Assembly: GCA_965224735.1 (NCBI GenBank)
Contig: OZ245059.1
Span: 1 to 64,000, forward strand
Direction of reading: 5' to 3'
Source of the DNA: Robiginitomaculum_A sp036478535
Lineage (GTDB): Bacteria > Pseudomonadota > Alphaproteobacteria > Caulobacterales > Maricaulaceae
DNA length: 64,000 nt
The position numbers were made by a program, and so were the translations under genes. Every line of letters begins with the position of its first letter. Positions within the stretch are counted from its first letter, which is position 1. Under the pieces are notes generated by a model. It did no database searches and was not told the DNA's origin. It saw only the letters and a list, made by a program, of their open reading frames with translations. This document shows positions 9,231 through 18,777 of this stretch, piece after piece.

Positions 9231-10013
9231 ATGGTAGAGCTTGCACTACCCAAAAATTCCAAAATCGGCAAAGGAAAGAACTGGCCCGCGCTAGAAGGGG
9301 CTAAACGCATGAAGACGTTCAAAGTTTATCGTTATAGTCCTGATGATGACAACAATCCCACTTGGGATACATATGCCGTTGATTTGGACGATTGTGGTCC
9401 GATGGTTTTAGATGCCATGATTAAAATAAAAAATGAAATTGATCCAACGCTTGCTTTCAGGCGTTCTTGCCGTGAGGGTGTTTGCGGGTCATGTGCGATG
9501 AATATTGGCGGGCGTAACACACTCGCCTGCACCAAGGGGATTGATGAGTTTAAAGGCAATACAATTACCATATCACCTTTGCCGCATATGCCTGTTGTGC
9601 GTGATCTTGTCCCTGATCTTTCAAATTTTTACGCGCAATACGCGTCTATAGAACCGTGGCTACAAACCATAACGCCAACGCCGCAAAAGGAATGGAGGCA
9701 AAGTGAAAAAGACCGCGATAAACTCGATGGCCTTTATGAATGCATTTTGTGCGCGTCTTGCTCTACAGCGTGCCCGAGTTATTGGTGGAATGGGGATCGG
9801 TATCTTGGCCCTGCGGTTTTGTTACAGGCTTACCGCTGGCTTATTGATAGCCGTGATGAAGCGACGGGCGAGCGTCTTGACGAGCTTGAAGACCCATTCC
9901 GGCTCTATCGTTGCCATACCATTATGAACTGCACCAATGTTTGTCCCAAAGGTTTAAACCCCGCCAAAGCAATTGCAGAGATCAAAAAAATGATGGTGGC
10001 CAGAACTTTTTAA
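9231..10013 (+). CDS. sdhB: succinate dehydrogenase iron-sulfur subunit
   Basis: SdhB carries electrons from the flavoprotein SdhA to the membrane anchor in complex II. The 2Fe-2S ligands are in FRRSCREGVCGSCAMNIGG and the following CTK; the 4Fe-4S and 3Fe-4S ligands are in CILCASCSTACPSYWW and CHTIMNCTNVCPKGLNP. I start at 9231 (MVELALPKN), where GGAGAG lies just upstream; an ATG at 9159 is less likely. At 260 aa it is full length. Unusually, sdhC, sdhD and sdhA are not next to it: upstream is a divergent lipoprotein gene and downstream an IS200 relic. Confidence 0.96.
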   Translation: MVELALPKNSKIGKGKNWPALEGAKRMKTFKVYRYSPDDDNNPTWDTYAVDLDDCGPMVLDAMIKIKNEIDPTLAFRRSCREGVCGSCAMNIGGRNTLACTKGIDEFKGNTITISPLPHMPVVRDLVPDLSNFYAQYASIEPWLQTITPTPQKEWRQSEKDRDKLDGLYECILCASCSTACPSYWWNGDRYLGPAVLLQAYRWLIDSRDEATGERLDELEDPFRLYRCHTIMNCTNVCPKGLNPAKAIAEIKKMMVARTF

Positions 10014-10048
10014 AGCAAAGTATTTAATATCCACTTTTTATGTCTAAC

Positions 10049-10317
10049 CCCCGTCTTCCAAACGGGTAGCTTTAGCGCAAATTGTAAGCTTATGACAGAA
10101 GGTAAACATTGCGTTTTTTATCATAGATATGACCTCGTATGATCAAAACAGTATCGCTATAAGGTTTTGCAAGGCGATATCCGCTTGCGTGTCTGGGATA
10201 TTATCCGTCAGCTCTGCAATGAAAACGGCGTTGATATTATCACTTAATATTATCAGGGGTATTCTCTCGAAGGATGACATTCATATGTTTGTACCTGTCA
10301 TATGTTTGTATCTGTAA
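10049..10317 (+). pseudogene. IS200/IS605-type element relic with frameshifted tnpA
   Basis: The interval after sdhB holds a decayed IS200-like end and gene. A hairpin CCCGT-loop-ACGGG at about 10051-10067 followed by AGCTTTAGCGC looks like an IS200/IS605 left end. From 10129 the reading MTSYDQN, then after a frameshift YRYKVLQGDIRLRVWDIIRQ and LCNENGVDIIT, matches the N-terminal half of Y1 transposases, and a later frame gives GILSKDDIHMFVPV, close to the HUH-motif region. Frames change at least twice and the C-terminal half is missing, so it is dead. Nothing else is visible between 10014 and 10417. Confidence 0.7.
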
Positions 10318-10417
10318 CGCCAACATTGGTTATCAGTAATGGTTTAGTTCTATTTTAGTCTGGGTTTATGAATTCACTACCGAATTTTTATAGGTGTTTT
10401 GTAATCATTAATTACTC

Positions 10418-10924
10418 TTAATCCGCACCTGTCACTGTTTTTAGATAAGCAATTATATTTTTGCGATCTTCTTCTTTTTTTAGGCCAAAGAAAGCCATTG
10501 TAGTGCCATGGACAAGTGCTTTTGGTTTTATCAAATATTGGTTTAAAATCTCTTCATTCCACGTAATTCCAGAATCTTTCATCGCGGAGGAATATACAAA
10601 TCCATCTGTGCTCCCTGCTTTGCGACCAAAAACGCCATGAAGATTTGGGCCAACGCGATGTTTAGCGCCCTGTTTTGTTGTATGACACGCGGCGCATTTT
10701 TTGAAAACTTTTTTGCCTAACTCTTCTGGTGTTGCAGCGCCTTTAGGCGCAGGCTGGTTTTTTTGTGCTTTTGTTTTTGACGCTTGGGGGGGCGTATGAG
10801 CCGCTGTATTTTGAACTTTTGGCGCCGGGCTTGGCGCTGGACTTTCTTTTTTAGAGCAGGCGCCTAAAGAGAAAAAACTACAAGCTAAAATAGCGATTGG
10901 TAATGTATGAGAGAGTTTTGACAT
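10418..10924 (-). CDS. lipoprotein class I cytochrome c
   Basis: A 168-aa c-type cytochrome. The lipobox SLGAC (Cys23) indicates a lipid anchor, followed by a Pro/Ala/Lys-rich linker (~residues 25-65) and then a cytochrome domain with haem site KCAACHT, GPNLHGVFGRKAG and an axial-Met candidate in TTMAFFGLKKEED (TxMxF). This resembles the membrane-tethered c552/cM-type carriers that shuttle electrons between bc1 complex and oxidases in alphaproteobacteria. The lipid anchor instead of a transmembrane helix is the variant feature. Single gene with its own promoter. Confidence 0.88.
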   Translation of the reverse strand: MSKLSHTLPIAILACSFFSLGACSKKESPAPSPAPKVQNTAAHTPPQASKTKAQKNQPAPKGAATPEELGKKVFKKCAACHTTKQGAKHRVGPNLHGVFGRKAGSTDGFVYSSAMKDSGITWNEEILNQYLIKPKALVHGTTMAFFGLKKEEDRKNIIAYLKTVTGAD

Positions 10925-11174
10925 GGTTTCTCCTGTGTTTTAACTGATGACGACAAAACGTCGTAAAGACCTACCCAAAAAACGTCAACAGTCCTGCTAA
11001 GGTAAGGCGGCGGCTTAAATTATATTTGGGAGCATGTGACATGGGAACCTTAAAACCAGCTATGCTATACATAATTGTTGCATATTCACCAAATTGCAAA
11101 TGCATTTATCGCTAAATCCAAACAATGGCCAAACAATGGCATGAATAATGCTAGGACTGATTGATTAACTGTTT

Positions 11175-12075
11175 AGTCCGACAGTGTGCTGGTGTTGTGT
11201 ATAGTGATCTGTCAACCAAGGAGGTTTTATGGGACAAGTATTACACGAAAGCGCCAAGACGACGTACATTACGAGAGCAGGGCTACAGCGATCGCAAGCT
11301 TCAACCCAAGCATTAGCCTTGCAATACGGGTTGAATGTGAAAACGATTGCGAAATGGCGCAAACGCGATTTCACGCATGATGTCGCGATGGGGCCAAAGA
11401 AACGATCTTCGAGAATGTTGAGCTGTAAGTGTTGAGCATTGAAGAGGAAGCTATGTGTGTGGCGTTTCGCCAGCATACATTACTGCCTCTTGATGATTGT
11501 CTGTATGCTTTGCAAGAGACGCTTCCTCATCCCTCCAGATCCGCTCTACACCGCTGTTATCAGCGCCACGGTATAAGCCGTCTCCCCAACCCGAAAAATG
11601 ACAAACCTGCAAAGAAGGTGTTCAAGACATATCCAATAGGGTATTTTCATGTTGATATTGCCAAAGTGCGCACAGAGGAAGGGAAACTCTACATGTTTGT
11701 TGGCATAGAGCGGACATCGAAATATGCATATGTTGAATTGCACGCGCGGCAAACGAAAATGGTTGCTGCAGCATTTTTACGTAAGCTAATCACAACCGTG
11801 CCTTATAAAATCCACACCCTTCTTACTGATAACGGGATACAGTTCACCAATCGCAAACAAGATAAATATGCTGGCATACATATCTTTGATCATGTGTGTC
11901 ACGAACATGACATCCAGCACCGCCTGACGAAAACCCAGCACCCTTGGACGAATGGACAGGTGGAACGCATGAACCGTACCCTCAAAGGCCTCACGCCTTA
12001 CGAATATATTTGCAAAATATCTACAAAGGAGCCACAACGGTTTAACGTAAACCCATACCAGCACACTGTGGGACT
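11175..12075 (+). mobile_element. IS481-family element, inactivated
   Basis: Terminal inverted repeats are visible: GTCCGACAGTGTGCTGGT at 11176-11193 and its complement ACCAGCACACTGTGGGAC at 12057-12074 (17 of 18 match). They enclose a DDE transposase in two frames. The right end directly touches an IS5-family copy, which inserted at the CTAG formed by the last IS481 bases. About 900 bp is shorter than usual because the transposase has lost internal sequence. Confidence 0.85.
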
Positions 12076-12106
12076 AGGGTCAGGACTCATTAAAGCCAAT
12101 ATATAA
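11229..12106 (+). pseudogene. IS481-family transposase, broken
   Basis: The first frame (from 11229) gives MGQVLHESAKTTYITRAGLQ and the helix-turn-helix ALALQYGLNVKTIAKWRKRD; a second frame (from 11429) continues with EEAMCVAFRQHTLLPLDDCLY, the DDE core IGYFHVDIAKVRTEEGKLY, LLTDNGIQFTNR and HPWTNGQVERMNRTLK. The TNGQVERMNRT part holds the catalytic Glu. The tail jumps from LKGLTPYEYICKI straight to the final HTVGLG, and the original stop was displaced by the neighbouring IS5 copy. The frameshift near 11430 makes it non-functional. Confidence 0.88.
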
Positions 12107-12987
12107 CGATTGCAGCGATACATATTGTTGAGAAAAAGGTGTGTGCGCACCTATCATAGCGTGTTGAGACACGTCTCCAGTCTTTGATCCTACCAAACAT
12201 GTTTTGGGCCTTGTGCCGCTGTTTGTACAAAACCTTATCATATGGGATATGCTTTTTTCGATTTCGGCGCGGGGGAATACACGGGGTGATATTGTGCGCG
12301 TATAATGCCTCCAAGAGCGCAACACGAAACCAATTTGAATCATAGCCTTTGTCGCCTAAAAGATGTTGCGCTCTTGGGAGTTGGTCAAGCAATAAACGTG
12401 TCCCCTTTATGGCCGCTCATTTGTCCCTCACTGAGCACCATGACAACAGGCCGCCCCGCGCCATCACAAACCGCATGGAGTTTTGAGTTCAACCCGCCTT
12501 TGGTGCGTCTAATACATCGGGGAACATCCCTTTTTTAAGCAGACTGGTTTAAGCAGACTGGCTGCGGTTCTGTGGGCTTTGAGGTGGGTGGCATCAATTT
12601 GCAATTGTTCTGGCACACCATCAAATGTGCTGGGCGCGATAAATATTTTGTTGAATACGCTCATTTTACTCCCCATTTTACTCCAGCGTATAAATCGATT
12701 ATAAAGTGTTTTATGAGGTCCATATTCTCGGGGAGCATCACGCCATTGGAGGCCTCGCTTGAGTACATGGATTTTGAGCGCATGGATCTTGAGCACATGG
12801 ATAATGCCACTAATGACAGGCAAATCATCTACGCGCGGAACCCCGTGGGGTAAGGAAATAAGGCTTAATACGTGCCAGCTGGGACTTTGATAGATAAAAC
12901 AAATCACTCATGATGAAAACTCCTTTGAATGCCAATCAATCACAAATCAAGCAAAATGGGAATCCCTAAAATTAATAGGTCCTGACC
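12078..12987 (-). mobile_element. IS5-family element, copy 1 (decayed)
   Basis: First of four related IS5-family copies in this window. Ends are GGTCAGGACTCATTAAAG at left and the complement of GGTCAGGACCTATTAATT at right; flanks are CTAG (12074-12077) and CTAA (12988-12991), so the target duplication is imperfect. Transposase frames lie on the minus strand: a first part (to 12907) is frame-shifted early and carries small tandem duplications (LKIHALKIHVLK), and the second part (12090-12392) has Gln in place of the catalytic Glu in KAQNMFGRIKDW. It is inactive. Compared with the other copies it is the most diverged. Confidence 0.88.
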
Positions 12988-13056
12988 CTAAATAGAGTAA
13001 ATAGGCTTTGTAAGCCTATTTACAAATGCCAACAATACGAATAGTTTGCAAAAATA

Positions 13057-14805
13057 ATGGGTAGGGTTATGATTATTAGGTTTTCTGGGATGTCTAAATT
13101 GATACGAACCGTATTGGCAGGGGTCGTTTTATGCGCTTGCGTCTTTGCGCAATCGATTGTCTATGCGCAAGCAAAGCGAGAGGGTCAAGCGGTACAAACG
13201 CAGCAACAACCTGAAGTGCAAAAGTTACAAGAAGCACGAGCGCCTCAAAAAACGGAAAAAGACACGGCAGTTGTTAGCACAACAAATATATCAATATATC
13301 AAGCTGCTCTTGAAGCGCGCCGGGCCGCGGATGAGGCGATTAATGAAGCGCTTCAGTCTGGCGATAGCGAAGCGCTCGACACTGCTTATACTTTGCGAAA
13401 ATCTGCCGATAAAGCATTGGCGGACGCGGCAGTAAAAAAAGATTTACATTTAGAAACCGCTCTTAAGAGCGGCGAGGTGACGAAAATATCTCAGAAAAAG
13501 AAAAGTCTAATATCAACAAATCCAGACGATATTAAGGCAATGTTGCAAAGTATATTAAACAAGGTAATCGGATGGTTAACCAGCGTTGCATTTTTGGCAA
13601 TGATTGGTGCTATTGTTCTGGCCTATTTTTTAGCTCCGATCCTAACAAAGATATTAGAAAAACGCATCCCTCTTTTGCAAACCGCTCCCAAAAAGGATGT
13701 TAAGCTACGCATTGTTCGTCATTATTTATATGAAGCTCGCGAGCTGTTAAGGCCGATATTACTGGTGGGGTTGTTGGCGCTTGGCGCTTTTGTTCTTAAA
13801 AATATTTCGATCTTTGGACAGGATTGGCTTGTAAAGTTAGCGCAGGGCTTAGCCGTGGTTTTCCTTCTTTTTAAAGCGATAAAGCAGTTTTTTAAAAACC
13901 CGCTTTTGCAAAAAATAACCATCTGGATTGCTATCCCGCTCGCACTCTTTATGGTGTTTGGGTATTATGATGATTTACTAAAGATCCTTAACACAACAAC
14001 GATTATGAAAATGGGTACCACTCCCATCACTCTCATGACGTTTGTGCGGCTTGGTATTTTTAGTGGTTTGTTTTTCTGGCTAGGCGGGATATCAAATTCC
14101 AGAGGGCAAACGGCTATTCGCTCGCAAGAAACTTTGGATGTAGCCACGCGCGAAATTGCGGCGAAAATGTTTCAAATCCTGTTGTTTGTGATTTTGTTTG
14201 TGCTCATTCTAAGCTTCGCAGGTATTCCACTTTCTGGTCTTGTCATGATTTTCAGTGCTGTTGGCCTTGGCATCGGGTTTGGCCTTCAACCCATTGCTGC
14301 CAATTTTATTTCAGGGCTTATCATCTTATTTGACCGCTCGGTTAAGGCTGGAGATTATGTAGTGCTACCTGATGGCCAAGAGGGATATGTTGAGGCGATT
14401 AATATGCGCTCGACGATTGTTGAGACGACGGACGGTAAAGACATCATGGTTCCCAATGTTAAATTTATTGATGAGGCTTATGAGAACTGGACGCACAAAG
14501 ATCCGCGTCAGCGCTATGAAGTTTATTTCAGCGTTTCTTTTAACACGGACATCGAAAAGCTTGAGGCGATTTTGATACCCGAAATATCAAAACACCCAAA
14601 AGTTTTACAAGAGCCGGAAAAGCCAGATTTGGAGCTTAGAGAATTTGGCGAATCTTGTATAAATTTTGCTATAGAGTTTTGGTGTAGCGGCATTGATGAC
14701 GGGGAGAATAAATTTACTTCAGATTTAAATTTTACGATTTGGCGCACCTTAAAGAAACATGGTATTGCTATGCCGTTGCCACAACGCGAAATAAAAATGT
14801 TGTAA
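13057..14805 (+). CDS. MscS-family mechanosensitive ion channel
   Basis: About 570-582 aa. A signal-like segment (~residues 15-38), a coiled-coil periplasmic region rich in Ala/Glu/Lys (40-150), about five or six membrane helices (170-420) and the MscS core: VMIFSAVGLGIGFGLQPIA (TM3-like pore helix), NFISGLIILFDRSVKAGDYV and the beta domain with GYVEAINMRSTIVETTDGKD and VPNVKFIDEAYENWT. The family opens on membrane tension during osmotic downshock. Start is 13057 or the in-frame ATG at 13069. It lies just after the IS5 copy and ends before a convergent tRNA-Thr. Confidence 0.9.
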   Translation: MGRVMIIRFSGMSKLIRTVLAGVVLCACVFAQSIVYAQAKREGQAVQTQQQPEVQKLQEARAPQKTEKDTAVVSTTNISIYQAALEARRAADEAINEALQSGDSEALDTAYTLRKSADKALADAAVKKDLHLETALKSGEVTKISQKKKSLISTNPDDIKAMLQSILNKVIGWLTSVAFLAMIGAIVLAYFLAPILTKILEKRIPLLQTAPKKDVKLRIVRHYLYEARELLRPILLVGLLALGAFVLKNISIFGQDWLVKLAQGLAVVFLLFKAIKQFFKNPLLQKITIWIAIPLALFMVFGYYDDLLKILNTTTIMKMGTTPITLMTFVRLGIFSGLFFWLGGISNSRGQTAIRSQETLDVATREIAAKMFQILLFVILFVLILSFAGIPLSGLVMIFSAVGLGIGFGLQPIAANFISGLIILFDRSVKAGDYVVLPDGQEGYVEAINMRSTIVETTDGKDIMVPNVKFIDEAYENWTHKDPRQRYEVYFSVSFNTDIEKLEAILIPEISKHPKVLQEPEKPDLELREFGESCINFAIEFWCSGIDDGENKFTSDLNFTIWRTLKKHGIAMPLPQREIKML

Positions 14806-14812
14806 TAAAAAA

Positions 14813-14888
14813 TGGTGCCGCATGGGTGACTTGAACACCCGACCCCCACATTACGAATGTGATGCTCTACCAGCTGAGCTAATGCGGC
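14813..14888 (-). tRNA. tRNA-Thr (anticodon CGT)
   Basis: The minus strand reads GCCGCATTAGCTCAGCTGG onward and ends GCGGCACCA, folding as a cloverleaf: acceptor GCCGCAT/ATGCGGC, D arm GCTC/GAGC, anticodon stem TCACA/TGTGG with loop TTCGTAA (anticodon CGT, Thr), T arm with TTCAAGT. The CCA is encoded. It sits convergent to the MscS gene. Confidence 0.95.
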
Positions 14889-14944
14889 ATGCTTAGAGTT
14901 TGCTCTTTATCGTATATTGTAATATTTGACAAGTATGGACTGGG

Positions 14945-16471
14945 TTAACTCTTTGTGTTTCCGAGCAAATTGGCGAGGCGTTTGGAGAGGTTTTCTTTGC
15001 TATCATTGCTGCTTGATACTCCAGGGTCATCTGGGCTGGGCGGTATGTCTATTTCAAGAGCTTTGGGTTCTTTTTTGTCAGGAATATTCGTTTTTTTGTC
15101 ATTTTCAACGGTGGTGTTTACAGAGGCGGTATTTACAGATGAGTTTATTGGTGCGCGGCGTTGTTGATGTGTTTCAAGGCGAGGATGAATAAGTATGCCG
15201 TTTTCCCCATAAGACTTTATAAGGCGCCGCCAATCTTTTTCTGTATAAGCAAAGGCTGAGCCATTTGGATCTAGATCAGTCCAATCTGATTCTATGGGCG
15301 CAGTGCTTGCTCGGATTAACCAAGACTTAGCATCAACTTCATTGCCTAACAGTTCTTCTGCACTGGCGGCAAGCGTGCACAAGCGTGCAGATGGCTCCTC
15401 TTCGCGCAAAAGACCACCAAGAGATTGCAGAGCGCCAAGACCGTCCTGAGTGTGGAGCGCATTTTCTGCTAGAAGGATGAGGCTTTCTCGGTGTGCTGGG
15501 TATGTTTTAACGAGGTGATTTACTCGTTTGGTTTGTACTTTCGTGCTCTCGTTTCCAAGCAAATCACGATATGCAAGACCAAGGGCTGGGTGAGGGGATC
15601 GGCTCCAAGCCTTTTCAAGTAGGCGTGCCGCTTTCTTATGATCACCGTTTTGTGCGAGCAGACGCGCGGCCAAAGCCGTGCCAGGGGCAAACTCTGGCTG
15701 AATGTCGGCGGCACGGCTCGCAGCCTCTAAAGCTGCTGTGTTTTCACTTGCTATCTCAAGGCTTGCAGCTTTCGCAGATAAAATAGCTACGCGCATGCGC
15801 CGCCCTTTGTCTTTATCAACATGTTTTCGTCTTTCTGCGAGTTTCAAAGTCTCAAGTGCACCATCCCAATCATTACTTTGAATTTGCGCGTCAAATAAAT
15901 TCTCAAAAGCCCATTGGGGTCCATTATAAGGTTCATAAGCAGCGCGCGCTGTTTTAATAACACCTGTATAATCGCCTTTATTAAAAGCAATGCGCGCCAA
16001 CCCGCGCAGACCCGCAACTTTGGTTCTTGGGTTATCAAGCAACGCCTTATAATGGGTGCTTGCGGACGTCTCTTCACCAGCGCTCTCGGCTGCTTTAGCG
16101 CTAATAAGCGCCGTTAGGGCGGGGCGCTGTAGGAGGTCGTGGGCTCTTTTTGCTTTTTTTAGAGCTTTATCGGCATCACCGTTCTCGCCTGCGAGAATAG
16201 CGTCTTCAATGGCATTGAGGCCGTTTTGTTCGCGCTTACGGCCAAAGCCCGTTTTCATTCTGGTTGGCAGTCGCCACAACCATACAGCAAGGGACCAAAG
16301 CCCTATAATAATGCCAATACAAACACTAATCCCAATAATAGTAACCTGTAATTTCGTCTTATAGGTCTTACCAAGAATATCAAGTGTGACTATTTCGCTA
16401 CTGCCAACATAGAGAAGCAAGGCTGCAAGAGCCAAAATTAAGACTAATGGGACAATAAGATAACGAGCCAT
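14945..16471 (-). CDS. hemY: HemY-like protein (TPR membrane protein)
   Basis: A 508-aa protein with two N-terminal membrane segments (residues ~3-22 and ~42-65), the conserved LWRLPTRMKTGFG just after, then a TPR-like helical region (KALKKAKRAHDLLQRPALTA; PALGLAYRDLLG) and a low-complexity Ser/Asp/Lys tail. This matches HemY-N proteins found with haem genes in proteobacteria; their exact function is unclear. ATG at 16471 follows AGGAG. It lies 30 bp downstream of the Mic60-like gene, and the two form an operon, but hemC and hemD are not present as they often are. Confidence 0.85.
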   Translation of the reverse strand: MARYLIVPLVLILALAALLLYVGSSEIVTLDILGKTYKTKLQVTIIGISVCIGIIIGLWSLAVWLWRLPTRMKTGFGRKREQNGLNAIEDAILAGENGDADKALKKAKRAHDLLQRPALTALISAKAAESAGEETSASTHYKALLDNPRTKVAGLRGLARIAFNKGDYTGVIKTARAAYEPYNGPQWAFENLFDAQIQSNDWDGALETLKLAERRKHVDKDKGRRMRVAILSAKAASLEIASENTAALEAASRAADIQPEFAPGTALAARLLAQNGDHKKAARLLEKAWSRSPHPALGLAYRDLLGNESTKVQTKRVNHLVKTYPAHRESLILLAENALHTQDGLGALQSLGGLLREEEPSARLCTLAASAEELLGNEVDAKSWLIRASTAPIESDWTDLDPNGSAFAYTEKDWRRLIKSYGENGILIHPRLETHQQRRAPINSSVNTASVNTTVENDKKTNIPDKKEPKALEIDIPPSPDDPGVSSSNDSKENLSKRLANLLGNTKS

Positions 16472-16501
16472 AAAGCACTCCTATTTAAATGTTTCTCGGC
16501 G

Positions 16502-17566
16502 TTATTTTTCTAAAAAAGCAATTTCTTTAATGGCTTTTTTCGCGGCTGTTCGCCAATCTGTTGCGATTGCTCGTACAGGCGGATTAAGACTTTCGATGAG
16601 TGATACGGCCTCTTTAATATTTCCATTTCGCACAAACTCTAATGCGGCATCAATACTTACGCGCGGGTTAGGCGTTTCATTGTCACGAACTTTCACATGT
16701 TTGGCGAGCGTTCGTTGAAGCCAGCTTGGTTTTTCAGCAGCCAAAGCTTCCTGAGCGCTAACAGTGCTGAGCATTTTTTCACGCGGGAAAGTTTCAATCA
16801 AGATAGTAAGAATTTCAGCCTTAGTTGGTTTCTCGGTTTGTTTGGGAAGCTCAATCGGTTTGCTGTCTGGAATGGGAAAGGTTGCGGCGGGTTTAGTGTT
16901 TTCCAGTGCGGCGAGTCTATCTTCAAGCGCAGAAAACATGTCCGTAGCTTTGCCCGTAGCTTCAAGTGTGTCAATACGGGTAAGCAGAGCAGAGAGATCA
17001 GGGCCGCTTTTACCATCTTTAGGCTTTAGAGTTGCTAGGGATTTAATATCTGATTTGAGTGCCTCTATTTCTTGTCCGTAATCGGGCGCATCTTCTAATG
17101 GCTTTTGCGCAGCAATTTCTGCCTTAAAAATTGTTAGCTCTGATGCAGTTTTAGTTGTGGTTTGTTTGTTCTGTTGTGTCTCGGTCTGCAAAGTTTTGAT
17201 TTTGGCATCAAGTGCAACGATACGCTGTTCCGCTTTGCCTAAATTTGTTTGGTATTGGTTACGGATTTGCGAAAGACTCGCTTTCAAAGTATCAACCGTA
17301 TGATCTGATTTGTTTAAATACTTCATACCTCCAATACCCAGCGCTCCGCCTGCAAGCGCGGCTATGAGAGACGAAGTAAGCAATGTTGCGAAATCTATGC
17401 TTTTTTTAGTCTTGGGTTTTGCTTTTGTCTTGGGTTTTGCTTTTAAGGTTTTAGGGTGCGATTTTTCAGTCAGTGGTTTTTCAGTCAGTGGTTTTTCAGT
17501 CAGTGGTTTTTGCGCAGTTTTATCAACCTTGTCGTTTTTCTTCTGTGTTATGTCTTCATTGCTCAT
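16502..17566 (-). CDS. Mic60/mitofilin-like inner membrane protein
   Basis: About 354 aa. A low-complexity cytosolic N-terminus includes KPLTEKPLTEKPLTEK (a 15-bp unit repeated in the DNA) and KAKPKTKAKPKTKK, followed by one membrane segment (~residues 58-78), a long coiled coil (SLSQIRNQYQTNLGKAEQR onward) and a C-terminal helical domain with GNIKEAVSLIESLNPPVRAI. This architecture and the position directly upstream of hemY match the alphaproteobacterial Mic60 homologue, which shapes intracytoplasmic membranes. Start at 17566 (MSNEDITQK). It diverges from tsaD. Confidence 0.8.
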   Translation of the reverse strand: MSNEDITQKKNDKVDKTAQKPLTEKPLTEKPLTEKSHPKTLKAKPKTKAKPKTKKSIDFATLLTSSLIAALAGGALGIGGMKYLNKSDHTVDTLKASLSQIRNQYQTNLGKAEQRIVALDAKIKTLQTETQQNKQTTTKTASELTIFKAEIAAQKPLEDAPDYGQEIEALKSDIKSLATLKPKDGKSGPDLSALLTRIDTLEATGKATDMFSALEDRLAALENTKPAATFPIPDSKPIELPKQTEKPTKAEILTILIETFPREKMLSTVSAQEALAAEKPSWLQRTLAKHVKVRDNETPNPRVSIDAALEFVRNGNIKEAVSLIESLNPPVRAIATDWRTAAKKAIKEIAFLEK

Positions 17567-17667
17567 CATATACTCCGCAACTAGCATACGCCTCACAACA
17601 GAGTTCTACAAGAACTATCGACACTCAAACATTGCGCAGTAGTACCGCAACACGCTATTGGGTGTTT

Positions 17668-18777
17668 ATGAATAACCATTTTAAACTAAACCCGAGTTAT
17701 GTTCTCGGGCTAGAATCTTCATGTGATGAAACGGCAGCATCAATTGTGGCCCGCTATAGTGATGGGCGCACCGAAGTGCTTTCCTCAATTATTGCTACGC
17801 AGGTTAAAGAACACAGCCCTTATGGCGGGGTTGTTCCTGAAATTGCAGCGCGCGCCCACATGCAAAAAATTGAAGGATTGACAAAAGACGCCGTAAAAAA
17901 ATCTGGCCTTAAATTTTCAGACATTCATTCGATCGCCGCAACGGCAGGCCCGGGGCTCATTGGTGGCGTGATAACGGGGCTCATGTGTGCAAAGGGGTTG
18001 TCATTATCATTAGGCATTCCCCTTATTGCTATCAACCATTTGGAAGGTCATGCACTTTCACCTCGCCTAAGCGCGGCTTGTCCATTTCCTTATTTATTAT
18101 TACTTGTATCTGGTGGACACACTCAGCTTTTAAGTGTGAACGGTCTTGGAGATTATACACGGCTTGGCTCAACCGTAGATGATGCAGCGGGGGAAGTTTT
18201 TGATAAAACGGCAAAAATAATGAACCTTGGGTTTCCAGGCGGCCCAGCCTTAGAGCGCATGGCTGCGTTTGGAAATGAGATGGCTATTGATCTGCCGCGT
18301 CCATTTAATGGAAAACCGCATGCAGATTTTTCTTTCTCTGGTCTTAAAACGGCGGCTGCGCGAGCCTATGCAAAATTTGAAAATATGTGCGAGCAAAATA
18401 AAGCAGACCTTGCTGCAAGTTTTCAAAAAGCCGTTACGGATATTATTTGCGATCGCAGCGCTAACGCTATGGGTATGTTTTTGGAAAAACACCCTAATGA
18501 TTTACGCTTTGTTGTTGCGGGCGGGGTTGCTGCCAACACTGCTATTCGTCAAGGGCTTGAAAGATTGTGCCGCAATAAAGGCTTTACCCTTACTGCGCCA
18601 CCGCTTATTTATTGTACTGATAATGCAGCCATGATAGCGCTTGCGGGCGCGGAGCATTTCGCAGCGGGTAATATTGATGGTCTGGACGCCAAGGCACGGC
18701 CGCGTTGGCCGTTAGATGCGCAAAGCGCGAAAGAAAACCCTGCCAGTGGATTTGGCAAGAAAGGCCCAAAATCATGA
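17668..18777 (+). CDS. tsaD: tRNA N6-adenosine threonylcarbamoyltransferase
   Basis: TsaD transfers the threonylcarbamoyl group to A37 of ANN-decoding tRNAs. Visible motifs are VLGLESSCDETAASIV, the metal-binding NHLEGH, LVSGGHTQL, GSTVDDAAGEVFDKTAK and VVAGGVAANTAIRQGL. I start at 17668 (MNNHFKLNPSYVLG), giving 369 aa; the frame is open further upstream but that region is not conserved. Its TGA overlaps the ATG of gpsA (ATGA), indicating coupling. Confidence 0.96.
   Translation: MNNHFKLNPSYVLGLESSCDETAASIVARYSDGRTEVLSSIIATQVKEHSPYGGVVPEIAARAHMQKIEGLTKDAVKKSGLKFSDIHSIAATAGPGLIGGVITGLMCAKGLSLSLGIPLIAINHLEGHALSPRLSAACPFPYLLLLVSGGHTQLLSVNGLGDYTRLGSTVDDAAGEVFDKTAKIMNLGFPGGPALERMAAFGNEMAIDLPRPFNGKPHADFSFSGLKTAAARAYAKFENMCEQNKADLAASFQKAVTDIICDRSANAMGMFLEKHPNDLRFVVAGGVAANTAIRQGLERLCRNKGFTLTAPPLIYCTDNAAMIALAGAEHFAAGNIDGLDAKARPRWPLDAQSAKENPASGFGKKGPKS

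Noticed and set aside
10129..10317. 62-aa gene after sdhB
   Set aside because: Reading the neighbouring frames shows IS200 transposase segments, so it is a frameshifted relic, not a gene.
11165..11476. Minus-strand frame over the IS481 left end
   Set aside because: It crosses the terminal repeat and opposes a clear transposase reading.
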